DNA of 64,000 nt. It comes from Candidatus Methanoperedens nitratireducens. Its GTDB lineage: Archaea; Halobacteriota; Methanosarcinia; Methanosarcinales; Methanoperedenaceae. Below, one piece after another: positions 42,082 through 51,700 of this stretch. The DNA lies in contig NZ_FZMP01000203.1 of the NCBI RefSeq assembly GCF_900196725.1, forward strand, positions 23,395 through 87,394. The letters run 5' to 3'. Position 1 is the first letter of the stretch; every line of letters begins with the position of its first letter. Position numbers and translations under genes: made by a program. The notes under the pieces were generated by a model. That model did not search any database, was not told where the DNA came from, and worked only from the letters and a program-made list of their open reading frames with translations.

Positions 42082-42669
42082 CTATGTTTTGATTTCAGCA
42101 AACATTGTATAGTAACCTTCATCGGCGCACGGTTTGCAATATAGCCTCTCGCCCTTTCTTAATGAGAGGCTCTCCGGTATAAGGTCATTACAACCCTCGC
42201 ACCGCATTATTGGTGATTTCTCGAACTTCTGTTCCATTCGAACCTTAACCAATTTAATATCGAAGTAAGATTCATCCGCCCTCAATAGCAGATGTGCCAG
42301 AGTGTTCTCCTCGTCTTTTGTTAGCTTTCCACGGCGCATCATCCATATTTCCATCAGAGGAGATATGCCGGATGCAGTTTCCCTTAATGAAACCCTTATT
42401 CCTCTGCCATCTCTTGCATCTGCAATAGTAATTGCAAGCTTGCCATAGTCCTCTACAACAGCATTCCCGTGACCAAGGGTGCAGCCTGTTGCCACCTGCA
42501 TGGCATCGGCAAGACACCTTGCGGTCTCAGATATCCCGATGAGATGCTTATCACCTTTTTTTACATTCAATCGTAAAAGTGCAAATTCGCTCATCCGAAG
42601 ACCCAGAGCTATGCCTGGTGCCATGTGTCCGTGCAGTGCAACTGCAGTATCGATTGCTTTATCATCCAT
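42082..42669 (-). CDS. FmdE-family protein with C-terminal zinc ribbon
   Basis: The 195-residue protein opens in FmdE style with VALHGHMAPGIALGLRMSEF and has DAMQVATGCTLGHGNAVVED near residue 60. The C-terminal 45 residues hold two CxxC pairs (MRCEGCNDLIPESL and LYCKPCADEGYY), a zinc or iron-sulfur ribbon. FmdE/FwdE is named after formylmethanofuran dehydrogenase, but stand-alone members are common near molybdoenzymes and may serve in molybdopterin handling. The gene overlaps the pentahaem cytochrome gene by 8 nt inside the nitrate reductase operon, suggesting cofactor insertion as its role (inference). Confidence 0.85.
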   Translation of the reverse strand: MDDKAIDTAVALHGHMAPGIALGLRMSEFALLRLNVKKGDKHLIGISETARCLADAMQVATGCTLGHGNAVVEDYGKLAITIADARDGRGIRVSLRETASGISPLMEIWMMRRGKLTKDEENTLAHLLLRADESYFDIKLVKVRMEQKFEKSPIMRCEGCNDLIPESLSLRKGERLYCKPCADEGYYTMFAEIKT

Positions 42670-43870
42670 TTTTCTTCCTTACAAGATATATAGCTATCAG
42701 GGCAACAACAGAGCCAATCCCTCCTAGTGCGGGCGATTCTTTGGGAGCTGTATTTCCGGGGGCTGCTGTCTGGTTGAACCATGTTGTCGTACCATTACTC
42801 GCAATCTCAGCGCTCATTGATTCCACTGACCTGGTGATTATTTCAGCTTCATTCTGGTAAGTGAGCGTTGCATGGGTCTCCAATTTATTGATGCCGTCCT
42901 GGATTTCGAACTCAAACACTTCAATTCTGTTTTCCCTCGGTTTGATTCTATTGTCGCTGGCTACGGAAGCTGCCTTCCAGAAATCATATACTTCGTCACC
43001 GTACTGGTCAACTAATGTCTTTGTGTAAACCTTCTGAGCGCTGAATAAACTCTTTCCATTTTCATCTGTTGCCTTAAAATCCAGAATGACCTTTCGCGAG
43101 GGAATACCGCTCGGGATTTTATGCCCGACGTTGTTGTTCGTAATGTTAAGCGTAACTTTAACCCTGCTACCTGTCTGCTGGATATTAGACTCTATCCGGA
43201 AAGCCTTTGCCAGAAATTGCCCTGAGTGGCTTCCATACCAGAAGTGCTGGTAAACCTTCTCCCGCAGGGTTCCGTTCTTTGCTGCAACACCACGTTTTGC
43301 CTCCATGTGGCAATCCTGGCATTGCTTGCCTTCTGCGGAGTAAGGACCTTCCTTCCACTCAGAATACGTCTCAAAGACGGGCACACCATTAATCGATAAC
43401 TCATGGCACCCTGAGCAGAATTCTGATGTTGTGAGCATCTGGGAGTATATTGAGGTGTGCGCATCGGTCATTGAGTCCGTGTATGGACCGACCATCAAAT
43501 TCCCTGTATTTAAGGCATAATCGTTACCCTCAACCCCGGTTACACTGTGACAGAAGCTGCAGGTAACACCTTCAACAGATATTGATTTTGTCAGATTGAA
43601 GTCCTTTGTTACTTTTGTTATTGGAGAATGACAGCCAAGGCAGTATTCCCTGTATTTTGGGTCGGACTTGAGTGCCCTCATATAAGCAGCCTCGAATACA
43701 GGATCGCTCACAGCGAGCGCATGTATGGACCGCCCCCACTCTTCGTACCTGTCAGGGTGACAATCGGTGCAGGAGTAACTGATCTGGAATTCTTCAACAG
43801 CCTGCGCCCCTGAGATTAACCCTATTGCTATAATTCCGACTACTGCTCCAATTATCATTTTTACACTCAT
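42662..43870 (-). CDS. Membrane-anchored pentahaem cytochrome c
   Basis: The 402-residue protein begins with a signal peptide (IGAVVGIIAIGLISGAQAVE) and has five CxxCH motifs: CTDCH, CLGCH, CSFCH, CSGCH, CQDCH, all within the first 200 residues. A beta-rich domain follows (about 220-350, VTLNITNNNVGHKIPSGIPS), and a C-terminal span (ALGGIGSVVALIAIYLV then RKKNG) anchors it with the haems outside. It should relay electrons to or from the exported NarGH or the CuA cupredoxins. Similar cytochromes (c554 type) carry electrons in ammonia oxidisers. The gene is in the middle of the nar operon. Confidence 0.88.
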   Translation of the reverse strand: MSVKMIIGAVVGIIAIGLISGAQAVEEFQISYSCTDCHPDRYEEWGRSIHALAVSDPVFEAAYMRALKSDPKYREYCLGCHSPITKVTKDFNLTKSISVEGVTCSFCHSVTGVEGNDYALNTGNLMVGPYTDSMTDAHTSIYSQMLTTSEFCSGCHELSINGVPVFETYSEWKEGPYSAEGKQCQDCHMEAKRGVAAKNGTLREKVYQHFWYGSHSGQFLAKAFRIESNIQQTGSRVKVTLNITNNNVGHKIPSGIPSRKVILDFKATDENGKSLFSAQKVYTKTLVDQYGDEVYDFWKAASVASDNRIKPRENRIEVFEFEIQDGINKLETHATLTYQNEAEIITRSVESMSAEIASNGTTTWFNQTAAPGNTAPKESPALGGIGSVVALIAIYLVRKKNG

Positions 43871-43882
43871 ATTTTCCCTCCT

Positions 43883-44293
43883 TTATTTTTCAGACACTAT
43901 GATTTTCCCCGTCATCTGCATATGCCGGGTGCTGCACCACGTTGTACAGGTGAACATGAAACTGCCTGTCGTATCAGGTATAAACTCTATGGTCGCCACG
44001 TTGCCCGGTTTAATCTCACCGGCACCGCTCAGGCTTATGCCAAGTTCTGGTATGGCGAACCCATGGCTTACTGTGTCCACATTCCTTATCTTGAGCGTTA
44101 CAGGCTCTCCCTTAATCAGATGTATCTCCTGCATGCTCCAGTTGCCTCTTTCCGGGGCGCGCGCCTGAAGCTCGATGACCTTACGCCCTGCATAGAGATT
44201 ATCTTCATAAACAAGCGCTCCCACAATGGTGCCGGCTGTCGCGAGAAGGACGAGCAATCCTGCTATGATTTCTGTAATATGTTTTTTCTGCAT
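43883..44293 (-). CDS. CuA cupredoxin, membrane-anchored (copy 1)
   Basis: A 136-residue protein with an N-terminal anchor (ITEIIAGLLVLLATAGTIVG) and one cupredoxin domain. The binuclear CuA set is complete: the early His in DTVSHGFAIP and the CTTWCSTRHMQM loop (CxxxCxxxHxxM). CuA domains of NosZ and cytochrome oxidase subunit II act as one-electron relays. Since no oxidase or N2O reductase is in the window, this and its sister at 45707-46156 probably transfer electrons in the exported nitrate reductase pathway. It lies 13 bp after the NapH-like gene. Confidence 0.88.
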   Translation of the reverse strand: MQKKHITEIIAGLLVLLATAGTIVGALVYEDNLYAGRKVIELQARAPERGNWSMQEIHLIKGEPVTLKIRNVDTVSHGFAIPELGISLSGAGEIKPGNVATIEFIPDTTGSFMFTCTTWCSTRHMQMTGKIIVSEK

Positions 44294-44306
44294 TATTTCA
44301 CCTTTA

Positions 44307-45710
44307 TCATCCTGTATAAAGCCATATCAAGAAAACGGTCATTGCAGTCAGGAACACTGCGATCGGGTAATAACCCATGACAGCGCTATCCCTGTCCGCA
44401 TAGGTCTGCCTGGATATCTTGACACCAATATCAAGTGACAGCGCAAGACCGAGCAGCAAAGCCCCTATCTGGAAGTAGGGCATTATCCCCGTAAAAAATG
44501 GCATCCACGGGATACCTGCCGTCCCGAAGAGATCCCAACCCCATGCGAAGGGGTCAGAGATCACATGGAGCACATAGCTGCTGTTGGGGAAGAGTATGCC
44601 AAAACTGAATGCTACCCATGCCATGAGCCCCAGAGGTACGAGCGTATAAGAGAAGTTTGTAAATACCTTCTTAAGCGCCACCTCTTTGCTTCCAAGACTC
44701 CTGGAGGCGTATGCAAAGGCAAGGAACATTCCGGGAAGCAGCAGTAAATTGAAGGCCGAATGCACTCCTACGAACGTGAGGTAGCCTTCTAAAGTCTTTC
44801 CGTTCGCCCAGTCCTTAAGGAATCCGAAAGGACCCTGCATGATCAGGAAGAAGAATATGGATATACCCAGCATAATGAAAGCCTTCCATGCCTCATCAAG
44901 TCCCCTCTTCTCATCCACGAGAAGGTCGGTGCCCGGGGGACGCAGGTTTAGTGCCATGTTATCATAAGAGCAGGTCTTGAAACATTCAAGGCACATGCCG
45001 CAGTAAGTATTCCTTTTCATGGAAAATGGCATCTGCATCCATGGACAGGCATAACCTCTCTCATTCCCGATCACACATTCCCTGAGTTTGTGGTTCTTGC
45101 ATATTTCAGGGTTCTTTGCGCGTATCTCTGTCATTGCAAGGTTTGAGTATAGACCCTGGAAACCACTCACAGGGCAGCCATATACGCAGAAGTTCCTTCT
45201 CTCAAAAACCATGCAGAGGATTATTGAGCCTACGATTATAGACATCAACAGTATGAAGGTGGCAATGGGTCGGGTGGTTATGAATCCGGTGGTGTATGTA
45301 GTTGCAAGGAACAGGAAGTTCATAAGCCACATATTCTTGAGCGGTTTGGGCCATTTCCTGTTGAGCCCGAAGAGTTTCTTTCTCACGCCCAAAAAACTTC
45401 CCCTTTGCATCCATTCCCCAAACGCAGGAAGCGGACAGACCATACACCATACCCTGGACAGGACAGGCACAAAGAACATCATTAGCAGTACCCACCAGAC
45501 TATCCAGACGAACATTATCCCGAAATTGTAGTTGCCGGTAGCTAATCCACCGGTGAAGCCCGCCATAAGTATTATTGTGAAGACGAACAGGTTTATCACG
45601 ATGGGGAGGAATGGCATCCATCTGCTCTTCAGCATCCTGCGCACATAGGGAAGTGAGGTCAGGTCAAACCTCCAGTCCACAGGGAATATCCCCAGTATCT
45701 TGTCGCTCAT
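44307..45710 (-). CDS. NapH/CcoG-like polytopic membrane iron-sulfur protein
   Basis: The 467-residue protein has about ten membrane helices. Conserved cysteines are in VWCMVCPLPAFGEWMQ, FCVYGCPVSGFQGLYS, EICKNHKLRECVIGNERGYA and CGMCLECFKTCSY, so it holds one or two 4Fe-4S clusters on the cytoplasmic face. NapH-type proteins oxidise the quinol pool for periplasmic nitrate reductases. Without a narI in the operon, this is the best candidate for the quinol-side entry of electrons. It overlaps the upstream cupredoxin gene by 4 nt. Confidence 0.85.
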   Translation of the reverse strand: MSDKILGIFPVDWRFDLTSLPYVRRMLKSRWMPFLPIVINLFVFTIILMAGFTGGLATGNYNFGIMFVWIVWWVLLMMFFVPVLSRVWCMVCPLPAFGEWMQRGSFLGVRKKLFGLNRKWPKPLKNMWLMNFLFLATTYTTGFITTRPIATFILLMSIIVGSIILCMVFERRNFCVYGCPVSGFQGLYSNLAMTEIRAKNPEICKNHKLRECVIGNERGYACPWMQMPFSMKRNTYCGMCLECFKTCSYDNMALNLRPPGTDLLVDEKRGLDEAWKAFIMLGISIFFFLIMQGPFGFLKDWANGKTLEGYLTFVGVHSAFNLLLLPGMFLAFAYASRSLGSKEVALKKVFTNFSYTLVPLGLMAWVAFSFGILFPNSSYVLHVISDPFAWGWDLFGTAGIPWMPFFTGIMPYFQIGALLLGLALSLDIGVKISRQTYADRDSAVMGYYPIAVFLTAMTVFLIWLYTG

Positions 45711-46156
45711 GGTTTCTTCCTCCTGGATACAAGAACGATCGAACCGATGAGTATGCCGATAGCAAGCCAGATCGAACCGAACAGGCGATAATCAGGTTTG
45801 ACCCTGAGATAGCCAGTCATGTAAGGATGGAAAGCACCGCATGTGACAGAGCACCGCATTGTGAATTTACCTGTCTCGTTTGCCGTGAAGGTGATACTGC
45901 CGTCCTGCCCCGGACGAGCGTTGGTCTCAAGCTCGTACCCGTCGATGTAAAGCCCATGGTGCACGTCAGTGCTGATGAACCTGATAGTAACCCTGTCTCC
46001 TTTATTCACCTCGATTATGTTAGGGGTGTAGGTGAACTGCTTAGCCTCTACTGTTATCACATGCTCCCTGGGTTCCTCTGGCTTAACGAGTATGAGCGGA
46101 AGGCTGGCCAGCATAATAAATACAATTATGCCCACGAGCAGCTTATCCTTCTTCAT
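45707..46156 (-). CDS. CuA cupredoxin with two membrane anchors (copy 2)
   Basis: A 149-residue protein with an N-terminal hydrophobic segment (LVGIIVFIMLASLPLILV), a cupredoxin domain with STDVHHGLYIDGYELET and the complete CuA loop CSVTCGAFHPYM, and a C-terminal span (FGSIWLAIGILIGSIVLVS). CxxxCxxxHxxM plus the early His define CuA, as in cytochrome oxidase subunit II and NosZ. The two cupredoxins differ clearly in sequence, so they are not recent duplicates. It overlaps the haem-b gamma subunit gene by 4 nt, implying close pairing with NarGH. Confidence 0.88.
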   Translation of the reverse strand: MKKDKLLVGIIVFIMLASLPLILVKPEEPREHVITVEAKQFTYTPNIIEVNKGDRVTIRFISTDVHHGLYIDGYELETNARPGQDGSITFTANETGKFTMRCSVTCGAFHPYMTGYLRVKPDYRLFGSIWLAIGILIGSIVLVSRRKKP

Positions 46157-47013
46157 TTTGCCACCCCCCTAGGACTTATCTTAAGTGTAGTCCAGTCATG
46201 GGAGATGGATTTTCTGCTGCCCCTGTCACCGTTTGCGCCGTTCCAGACAGCAAAGGCAATAAGTCTTTCAGCAGAATTAAATGCGGCATCAACCTCAGGG
46301 TCAGCCTGTTTCAGGGAGCGTTTGAATACCACATGCCATGTTCCATTATCCCACAAGCCTTTACCCTCCACGTTCTGTGATTCTTTGGGCGTAAGCGTGC
46401 CCACCCTTATCGCGAACACATCATTTACTGCTGATCTTGGCACGACTTTTGAGACAGCGAGGGTTTCGTTCTCCTCAAAAGGATAATAGAAATCTGAATA
46501 AGCCCCGGATTCTGGTGTCTCTTTCAGCCAGTACTCTTTATCCTGGCTTGCCTTCCACTGCCAGATATTTGCTCCACTCATAAAGCCCAGCATGATTGAT
46601 GAGTTCTGAACATTATCCCCCATAGGGAACATGATCGCACTGGCATCAGAGAACCTGTTAGTCCCAGGATCCCTGTTCTCAGTATCGTCCTTCCAGCCCA
46701 TATAGAAGTATATCTCCCTTCCATTATGGAACGCTTTTACAGTAACAGGGGATATCAGGCTCTTTCCCCACGGCAATACCATGACCTGATATTCCATCTC
46801 TACTTCTTTCAGAGGGAGCGAGTCCCATACATCCTTAGAGATACCCTCTGCGAAATCTATATCTTTATCAATGAAAGGCACCTCTAAAACGGTTTGCATT
46901 TGCATTTGCATATTATCTGCTGCTGTGACTCCTCTTGAGGTTCCGAATCCATAAGCCAGCGCCGCCAGGAACAGTGCAATAGCAAAAATTATAAAAGCAT
47001 TATTTTTTTTCAT
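46153..47013 (-). CDS. narC: Haem-b gamma subunit (ethylbenzene dehydrogenase type) of the nitrate reductase
   Basis: The 286-residue protein has a signal peptide (IIFAIALFLAALAYGFG) and the EB_dh domain: EVEMEYQVMVLPWGKSLISP, NRFSDASAIMFPMGD and, near the end, RLIAFAVWNGANGDRGSRKS, then ISHDWTTLKI. In ethylbenzene and chlorate enzymes the gamma subunit binds haem b through Met and Lys. Met residues in SAIMFPMGD and the Lys of RKSISHDW fit that. It accepts or gives electrons at the end of the NarH relay, outside the membrane. The gene directly follows the chaperone gene with no gap. Confidence 0.85.
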   Translation of the reverse strand: MKKNNAFIIFAIALFLAALAYGFGTSRGVTAADNMQMQMQTVLEVPFIDKDIDFAEGISKDVWDSLPLKEVEMEYQVMVLPWGKSLISPVTVKAFHNGREIYFYMGWKDDTENRDPGTNRFSDASAIMFPMGDNVQNSSIMLGFMSGANIWQWKASQDKEYWLKETPESGAYSDFYYPFEENETLAVSKVVPRSAVNDVFAIRVGTLTPKESQNVEGKGLWDNGTWHVVFKRSLKQADPEVDAAFNSAERLIAFAVWNGANGDRGSRKSISHDWTTLKISPRGVAK

Positions 47014-47532
47014 TTAAGCATTCCTCCCGAAAAACTTCGCCTCGGTTTCTAAAAACCCAAGCAAATCCTTTGCGGTTTTTGAATAAAAATGATTGTTTGT
47101 GTGGGAAATAACAGCCTCGGCTATATTTTTTGCTGCTGTGTGCATGTGCTCGTTAAAGAATTTTTTCTGGGCATCACGGCAGACAGAGGCATTCTCTATC
47201 GAATCGGCATCCTCTCTTAGAAGCGCGTGGATCTCCTTGAAGATTAGATAGTGCATAAATTCAAGCTCGATATGCAGGGAATCCGGTCTATCTTTATCAG
47301 GCTCCAGCCCGAATGCATGGTAAAAACCCATTATATCCGATAGATGCTGTACTCTCTGGAACTCATTCGCTGCTACGTACTCTGCCCCGTAAAGCCAGAC
47401 GTTATTCGCCCTGAAAAGCCTGTCATATTCTATCGCCAATTCTCTTCTCTCTTCAAAAGATAAAGAGAATGATTCCGACAGCTTTTCATCCGGATAAGAG
47501 AACGCTGTAGAAAAACTCCTGTACATGTCCAT
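47014..47532 (-). CDS. narJ: NarJ/TorD-like molybdoenzyme chaperone
   Basis: I choose ATG 47532 (MDMYRSFSTAFSYPDEKLSE; ATG 47526 is also possible), since AAGGAG lies just upstream, over in-frame ATGs up to 47583 that would overlap narH. The roughly 172-residue protein is helical, with EYDRLFRANNVWLYGAEYVA and DSLHIELEFMHYLIFKEIHA, the TorD/DmsD/NarJ pattern. Such chaperones bind the signal peptide of the catalytic subunit, hold it for Moco insertion and release it to Tat. Position between narH and the gamma gene is normal for exported type II enzymes. Confidence 0.88.
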   Translation of the reverse strand: MDMYRSFSTAFSYPDEKLSESFSLSFEERRELAIEYDRLFRANNVWLYGAEYVAANEFQRVQHLSDIMGFYHAFGLEPDKDRPDSLHIELEFMHYLIFKEIHALLREDADSIENASVCRDAQKKFFNEHMHTAAKNIAEAVISHTNNHFYSKTAKDLLGFLETEAKFFGRNA

Positions 47533-47542
47533 CCGCTCCTTA

Positions 47543-48700
47543 TCAGGTGACATTGTATCTGTAGACGTTGCGCTCTTCATCATATCCCTCCCTGATAATG
47601 ATAGGCTCTTTTAACGGGACCCTGACAAGTTCCTTACCGCTGCCATTATACCCCATACAGTAGCCTTTATTGATATCACCTTCAACTCTGAATGAATTGA
47701 TTATATCATCTGTAGACCCGAAAAGCATTAAAAGACCGACCAATTTCAGATCTTCATAGGCTTTTTTGTATTGCTCGACAGCGTTTTTGGCTCCAGGACC
47801 GAACAACTGCCTGTTAAAGCCCTCAGGAACATGTATAGGGGGTATGTAATAAACATTTGGCTCTGTGCCGAACTGCGGATAAAGCGGTAAAGCGATCTTT
47901 TTAATATGTACCAGGTAATCGATCGGATTATCTTCAACAGGTGTTTTCCAGTTGCTTTTGTAGCCGAATAACCTTATTTTTCCAATGCAGTTCTGGACAC
48001 ACTGGGTTTGCTTGCCCTGCTCAACTGCCGGAAAACAGGAGATGCATTTTTCTGATTTACCGGTGTATGCCCTGAACATTGGCTTCTTATAAGGGCAGGC
48101 ACGCACACATTCCTGGTATCCGCGGCATCTCTCCTGGTCAATAAGAACGATTCCGTCTTCTTTTCTCTTGTATATCGCTTTTCTTGGACAGGCTCCCAGG
48201 CACGCAGGATATGTGCAGTGGTTGCATATTCTCTGCAAATAGAACATCCACGGCTGGTGAGGAATGGTGATATAATCCTTCTCTTTAACCTGCTGGTTGA
48301 CTTCATCTTCACCTAAATTCGGATGTGAATAATCCTCTTCATCCGGGTGGTAGCCCAGCATTTCCTCTCCATACGGTGCGGCTTCAAAGATGGTTTTACC
48401 TGTGTACTTTTCGCCGTCCCATGTCTGGGGACCGAGTTTCTCTAAAAGCCTGGCATCCCAGCCGAGCGGATAAAAGCCCCATGGTTTGGATTCAACGTTA
48501 TTCCAGAACATGAATTCCTGCCCTTTTCCTGCCGTCCAGGCATTCTTGCATGCCATTGTGCACGTCTGGCATGCGATGCATTTATTTGTATCAAAGACCC
48601 AGGCAACCTGTTTATCTGGACGTATATCCTGGTATTTATAATCCATTTCCCGCTTCAGTTGCCAGTTATATACTTTAGAGAATTTTGAGTTGACGGTCAT
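47543..48700 (-). CDS. narH: Nitrate reductase beta subunit, four Fe-S clusters
   Basis: The 385-residue protein has four ferredoxin-type motifs: CIACQTCTMACKNAW (about 41-55), CNHCTYPACLGACPRKAI (about 158-175), CRGYQECVRACPYKKP, and CISCFPAVEQGKQTQCVQNC. In the third motif one Cys position is Tyr, giving a 3Fe-4S cluster, as NarH-type subunits have Trp or Tyr there. It carries electrons between the gamma subunit and NarG. There is no signal peptide, so it is exported bound to NarG through Tat. It overlaps narG by 4 nt. Confidence 0.95.
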   Translation of the reverse strand: MTVNSKFSKVYNWQLKREMDYKYQDIRPDKQVAWVFDTNKCIACQTCTMACKNAWTAGKGQEFMFWNNVESKPWGFYPLGWDARLLEKLGPQTWDGEKYTGKTIFEAAPYGEEMLGYHPDEEDYSHPNLGEDEVNQQVKEKDYITIPHQPWMFYLQRICNHCTYPACLGACPRKAIYKRKEDGIVLIDQERCRGYQECVRACPYKKPMFRAYTGKSEKCISCFPAVEQGKQTQCVQNCIGKIRLFGYKSNWKTPVEDNPIDYLVHIKKIALPLYPQFGTEPNVYYIPPIHVPEGFNRQLFGPGAKNAVEQYKKAYEDLKLVGLLMLFGSTDDIINSFRVEGDINKGYCMGYNGSGKELVRVPLKEPIIIREGYDEERNVYRYNVT

Positions 48701-51700
48701 AATGAAAATCCTCCCTGTATGAATTTTTTCATAGTTTCACTTTCGTAGCCCGGACGGAACCCGAGTTGAGCAGGTCTCCAGAGTGCATGCTCTACACCGC
48801 CCTGTTCAGCTTTAGTGGCTTTTACGAAAGATTCCTTGGGCGCCCCGACTACACAGTAAACATCTGCTGCAAACCCTTTCCCCATTTCCTGCCCGAAATA
48901 GTTCTTGCGCGCAAGCGAATCCGTCATTAAAGTCGGTTTCAGCCACGCCCTTGTGGCAGATTGATGGGAACCGTACCTGAACATCGCCTGGTACCCTGTG
49001 TCCGGGTTCCTTGCAAGCTTATCGGGATTTGTTTCATGACCTTTCACAGAACCATAGGTAGCCACATACATATTGTGCCATGAACGCGCAATGCCTCTGG
49101 GGATCCCCATATAATAGCGGGCTCGCATCATTGCCCGGTGTACCCTGTAATCTTCAGGCTTGTTCTGCCAGCCGCGGAAAGGTCTGTCTTCCGGGTCGGC
49201 ATCGATGTAAACATAATCGCCATCCTCTATCCCCAGTTCTTTTGCATCTTCGGGATTGAGATCGATATACCCTTCCCCCACCCAGGGCATTCTTTTGTCC
49301 CTGCGGTGGACATCCCCGAAAGGACCGAACCATAATGACATGAGGTCGATATCTACAGGCGTAGTATGTGCCCCATGCCTGTATTTGGGGGTGATGTATA
49401 TCAGGGAGAAACCGTCCTTGCGCCTCGGATGAGTGGTTTTTGTCACGTTTGCAGGCTGTATCACCACGTTCCTGACCTGCCGGACCTCGCAGGAGAGGTC
49501 GTCCCGTGAAAGCCCGTATTCCTCAGGTCCCTTCGGGCGGATAAGATCGGTCGCACCGCAGACTATCACGTTCGGCTCATAGAAAGTCGAGTCTATTGGC
49601 TCGCGGTAAACCGGGATATTCTCACCATGCTCTATGAATTCATCCTCATCCCGGTAGAATTCCAGCCGTCCGGATTTCGTGTAATGCGGTCTTTTATCGT
49701 TGGACTGCTCCCATCCCATGGTCTTTGGATATGTACGCAGCATAACAAGTGCAGGGATACCCTCCTTAGCATTGGCTTCGAGTTCCTCTATCCTGTAGCC
49801 CTTCAATGTAGAGGAATGGTCAATGATCCGCTGGAGATACACCTCGACCTTTCCATCATGGATGAATTTCCAGTAGTCAGTGAAGCGGGTATCCCCGGTG
49901 ATTTTAGCCAGCGCCTTTCCCACTTCTGCCAGGACCTCTATGTCGCCAAGCGTATCGTGTACCCTTTTAATCGGTGTCCTCGGGTATATCGACAGGAAAG
50001 GATTGGTAACTGCCGCCGTCATATCCGGGAATTTCAACTCTGCCCATGAATCTACGGCAAAAACAACATCGGCATATTCGCACGATGCCGTCCACCACCA
50101 GTCGTTCACGACCATGCATTCGATCTTCGGTAGCGTGTTCATCACAAAATCGTGATGCCACTTAAGATTCCCGAGAATTGAGTTCCCGTTGTTAAACCAG
50201 AAGAACTTGGTAGGGGTTGGGATATGGCTTTTACCCGTGAAGAGCTTGTTACCTACCCTTAGCGGGCGCTCGCCGTAGTTGTAGTAGTGAGCAGATTCAT
50301 ACTTATAGAAGTCTTTATGCCGCGGGGTCTTTGCCGGGTCCAGTTCGATGTCAAAAGGATCCTCGGCGATATAATACGGGAGCCCGTTGAAATAGGCACC
50401 GCGATAATTGCCTGAAAAGCTCCCTATGTTCCCTCCGTGGAACCCTATATTTCTTGTCAGCGCGCAGACCAGGAAAATTGCCCGGGCGCTGAGATCCCCC
50501 TGATAGAAATGGTTCGGACCCATTCCTACCGGGACTAATGTTTTTGATTTATTCCTGGCTATTTCACGGGCAAGCCAGGCAACTGCGTCCTCATCCACGC
50601 GGCAAATATCACTGACAACCTGGGGTGTAAAATGTGATGCGTGTTCTTTCATCAGGTCGAACACTGGTCGTACTTTTACTTTTTTACCATCTGTTGTGCT
50701 TACTTCGAATTCACCTTCAAGAGTAAAATTTTTAGCTGAGGCTGCATCATCTCTGGTAACAACCTCCACCTGGTTCGTATCTGAATCCCAGGCAAGGAAA
50801 TCGCCCCACTCATTCCGCAGTTTTTCTTTTGCTATCTGGCGGTCCTGCTCTGTGTTGGGGAGCGCTTCCTCGCCCGGTTTCAGCACCAGTGTGTCTTTCA
50901 GCTCACGCGGTTTGTAATCTTTGATTATGTCCTGTGGCTTTAGAAGTTTGAGCGTATCCATTCGGACCAGCAATGGCAGGTCGGTATGCCCTTTCACGAA
51001 ATCTACATCGTAGAGTTTCTCCTGTATTATGATATTGGCAAGCCCAAGAGCAAATGCGCCGTCGCTCCCGGGTCGAATCATAATCACGTTGTCAGCTTTA
51101 TTTGATGTTGACTGGTATTCGCATGCCACTGTGACCACATTCGTACCTTTAAGGCGAGCCTCTGTCAACCAGTGACCATCGGGCATTTTTGTTGAGATCC
51201 AGTTCATTCCCCAGCAGATGACCAGATTTGCATTTTCCACAGTTGAAAGATCAAAATCAATTGTCTGATGGCCCGCAGTCATCGTATGCCCGGGCGGCAG
51301 GTCAGTATGCCATGAATAACTATCAAAACCCCGTCCGCCGAGAGCTTTCTCCTTACCTACTTTCCGGATATTGTCATCTAAGAGAGCTAAAGAATTCGCG
51401 AACCTGTATAACCCGAAGAGCCTTGTTGCTCCAAGGAACGCCATTCCACCGCGCAACTTTAAGGTTTGTGTCCCGGCGCCCTGCACGGCTTCGATCATCG
51501 AATCATCGTAGCCCTGTTTTTTGAGAAGTTCCGCTCCAGCCTTCCCCGAATAAGCGGTCGCGATATCTTTCATCGATTTTGCAACTATTTCACTTGCCTC
51601 CTCGAATGTCACCCTGAGGAAAGGCTCTTTCCCGCGGTTCTGGTATTTCTCCGGCATTTTCCCATTCCCGTCTCTTGGGAACCCGTCATCGACCCACTTT

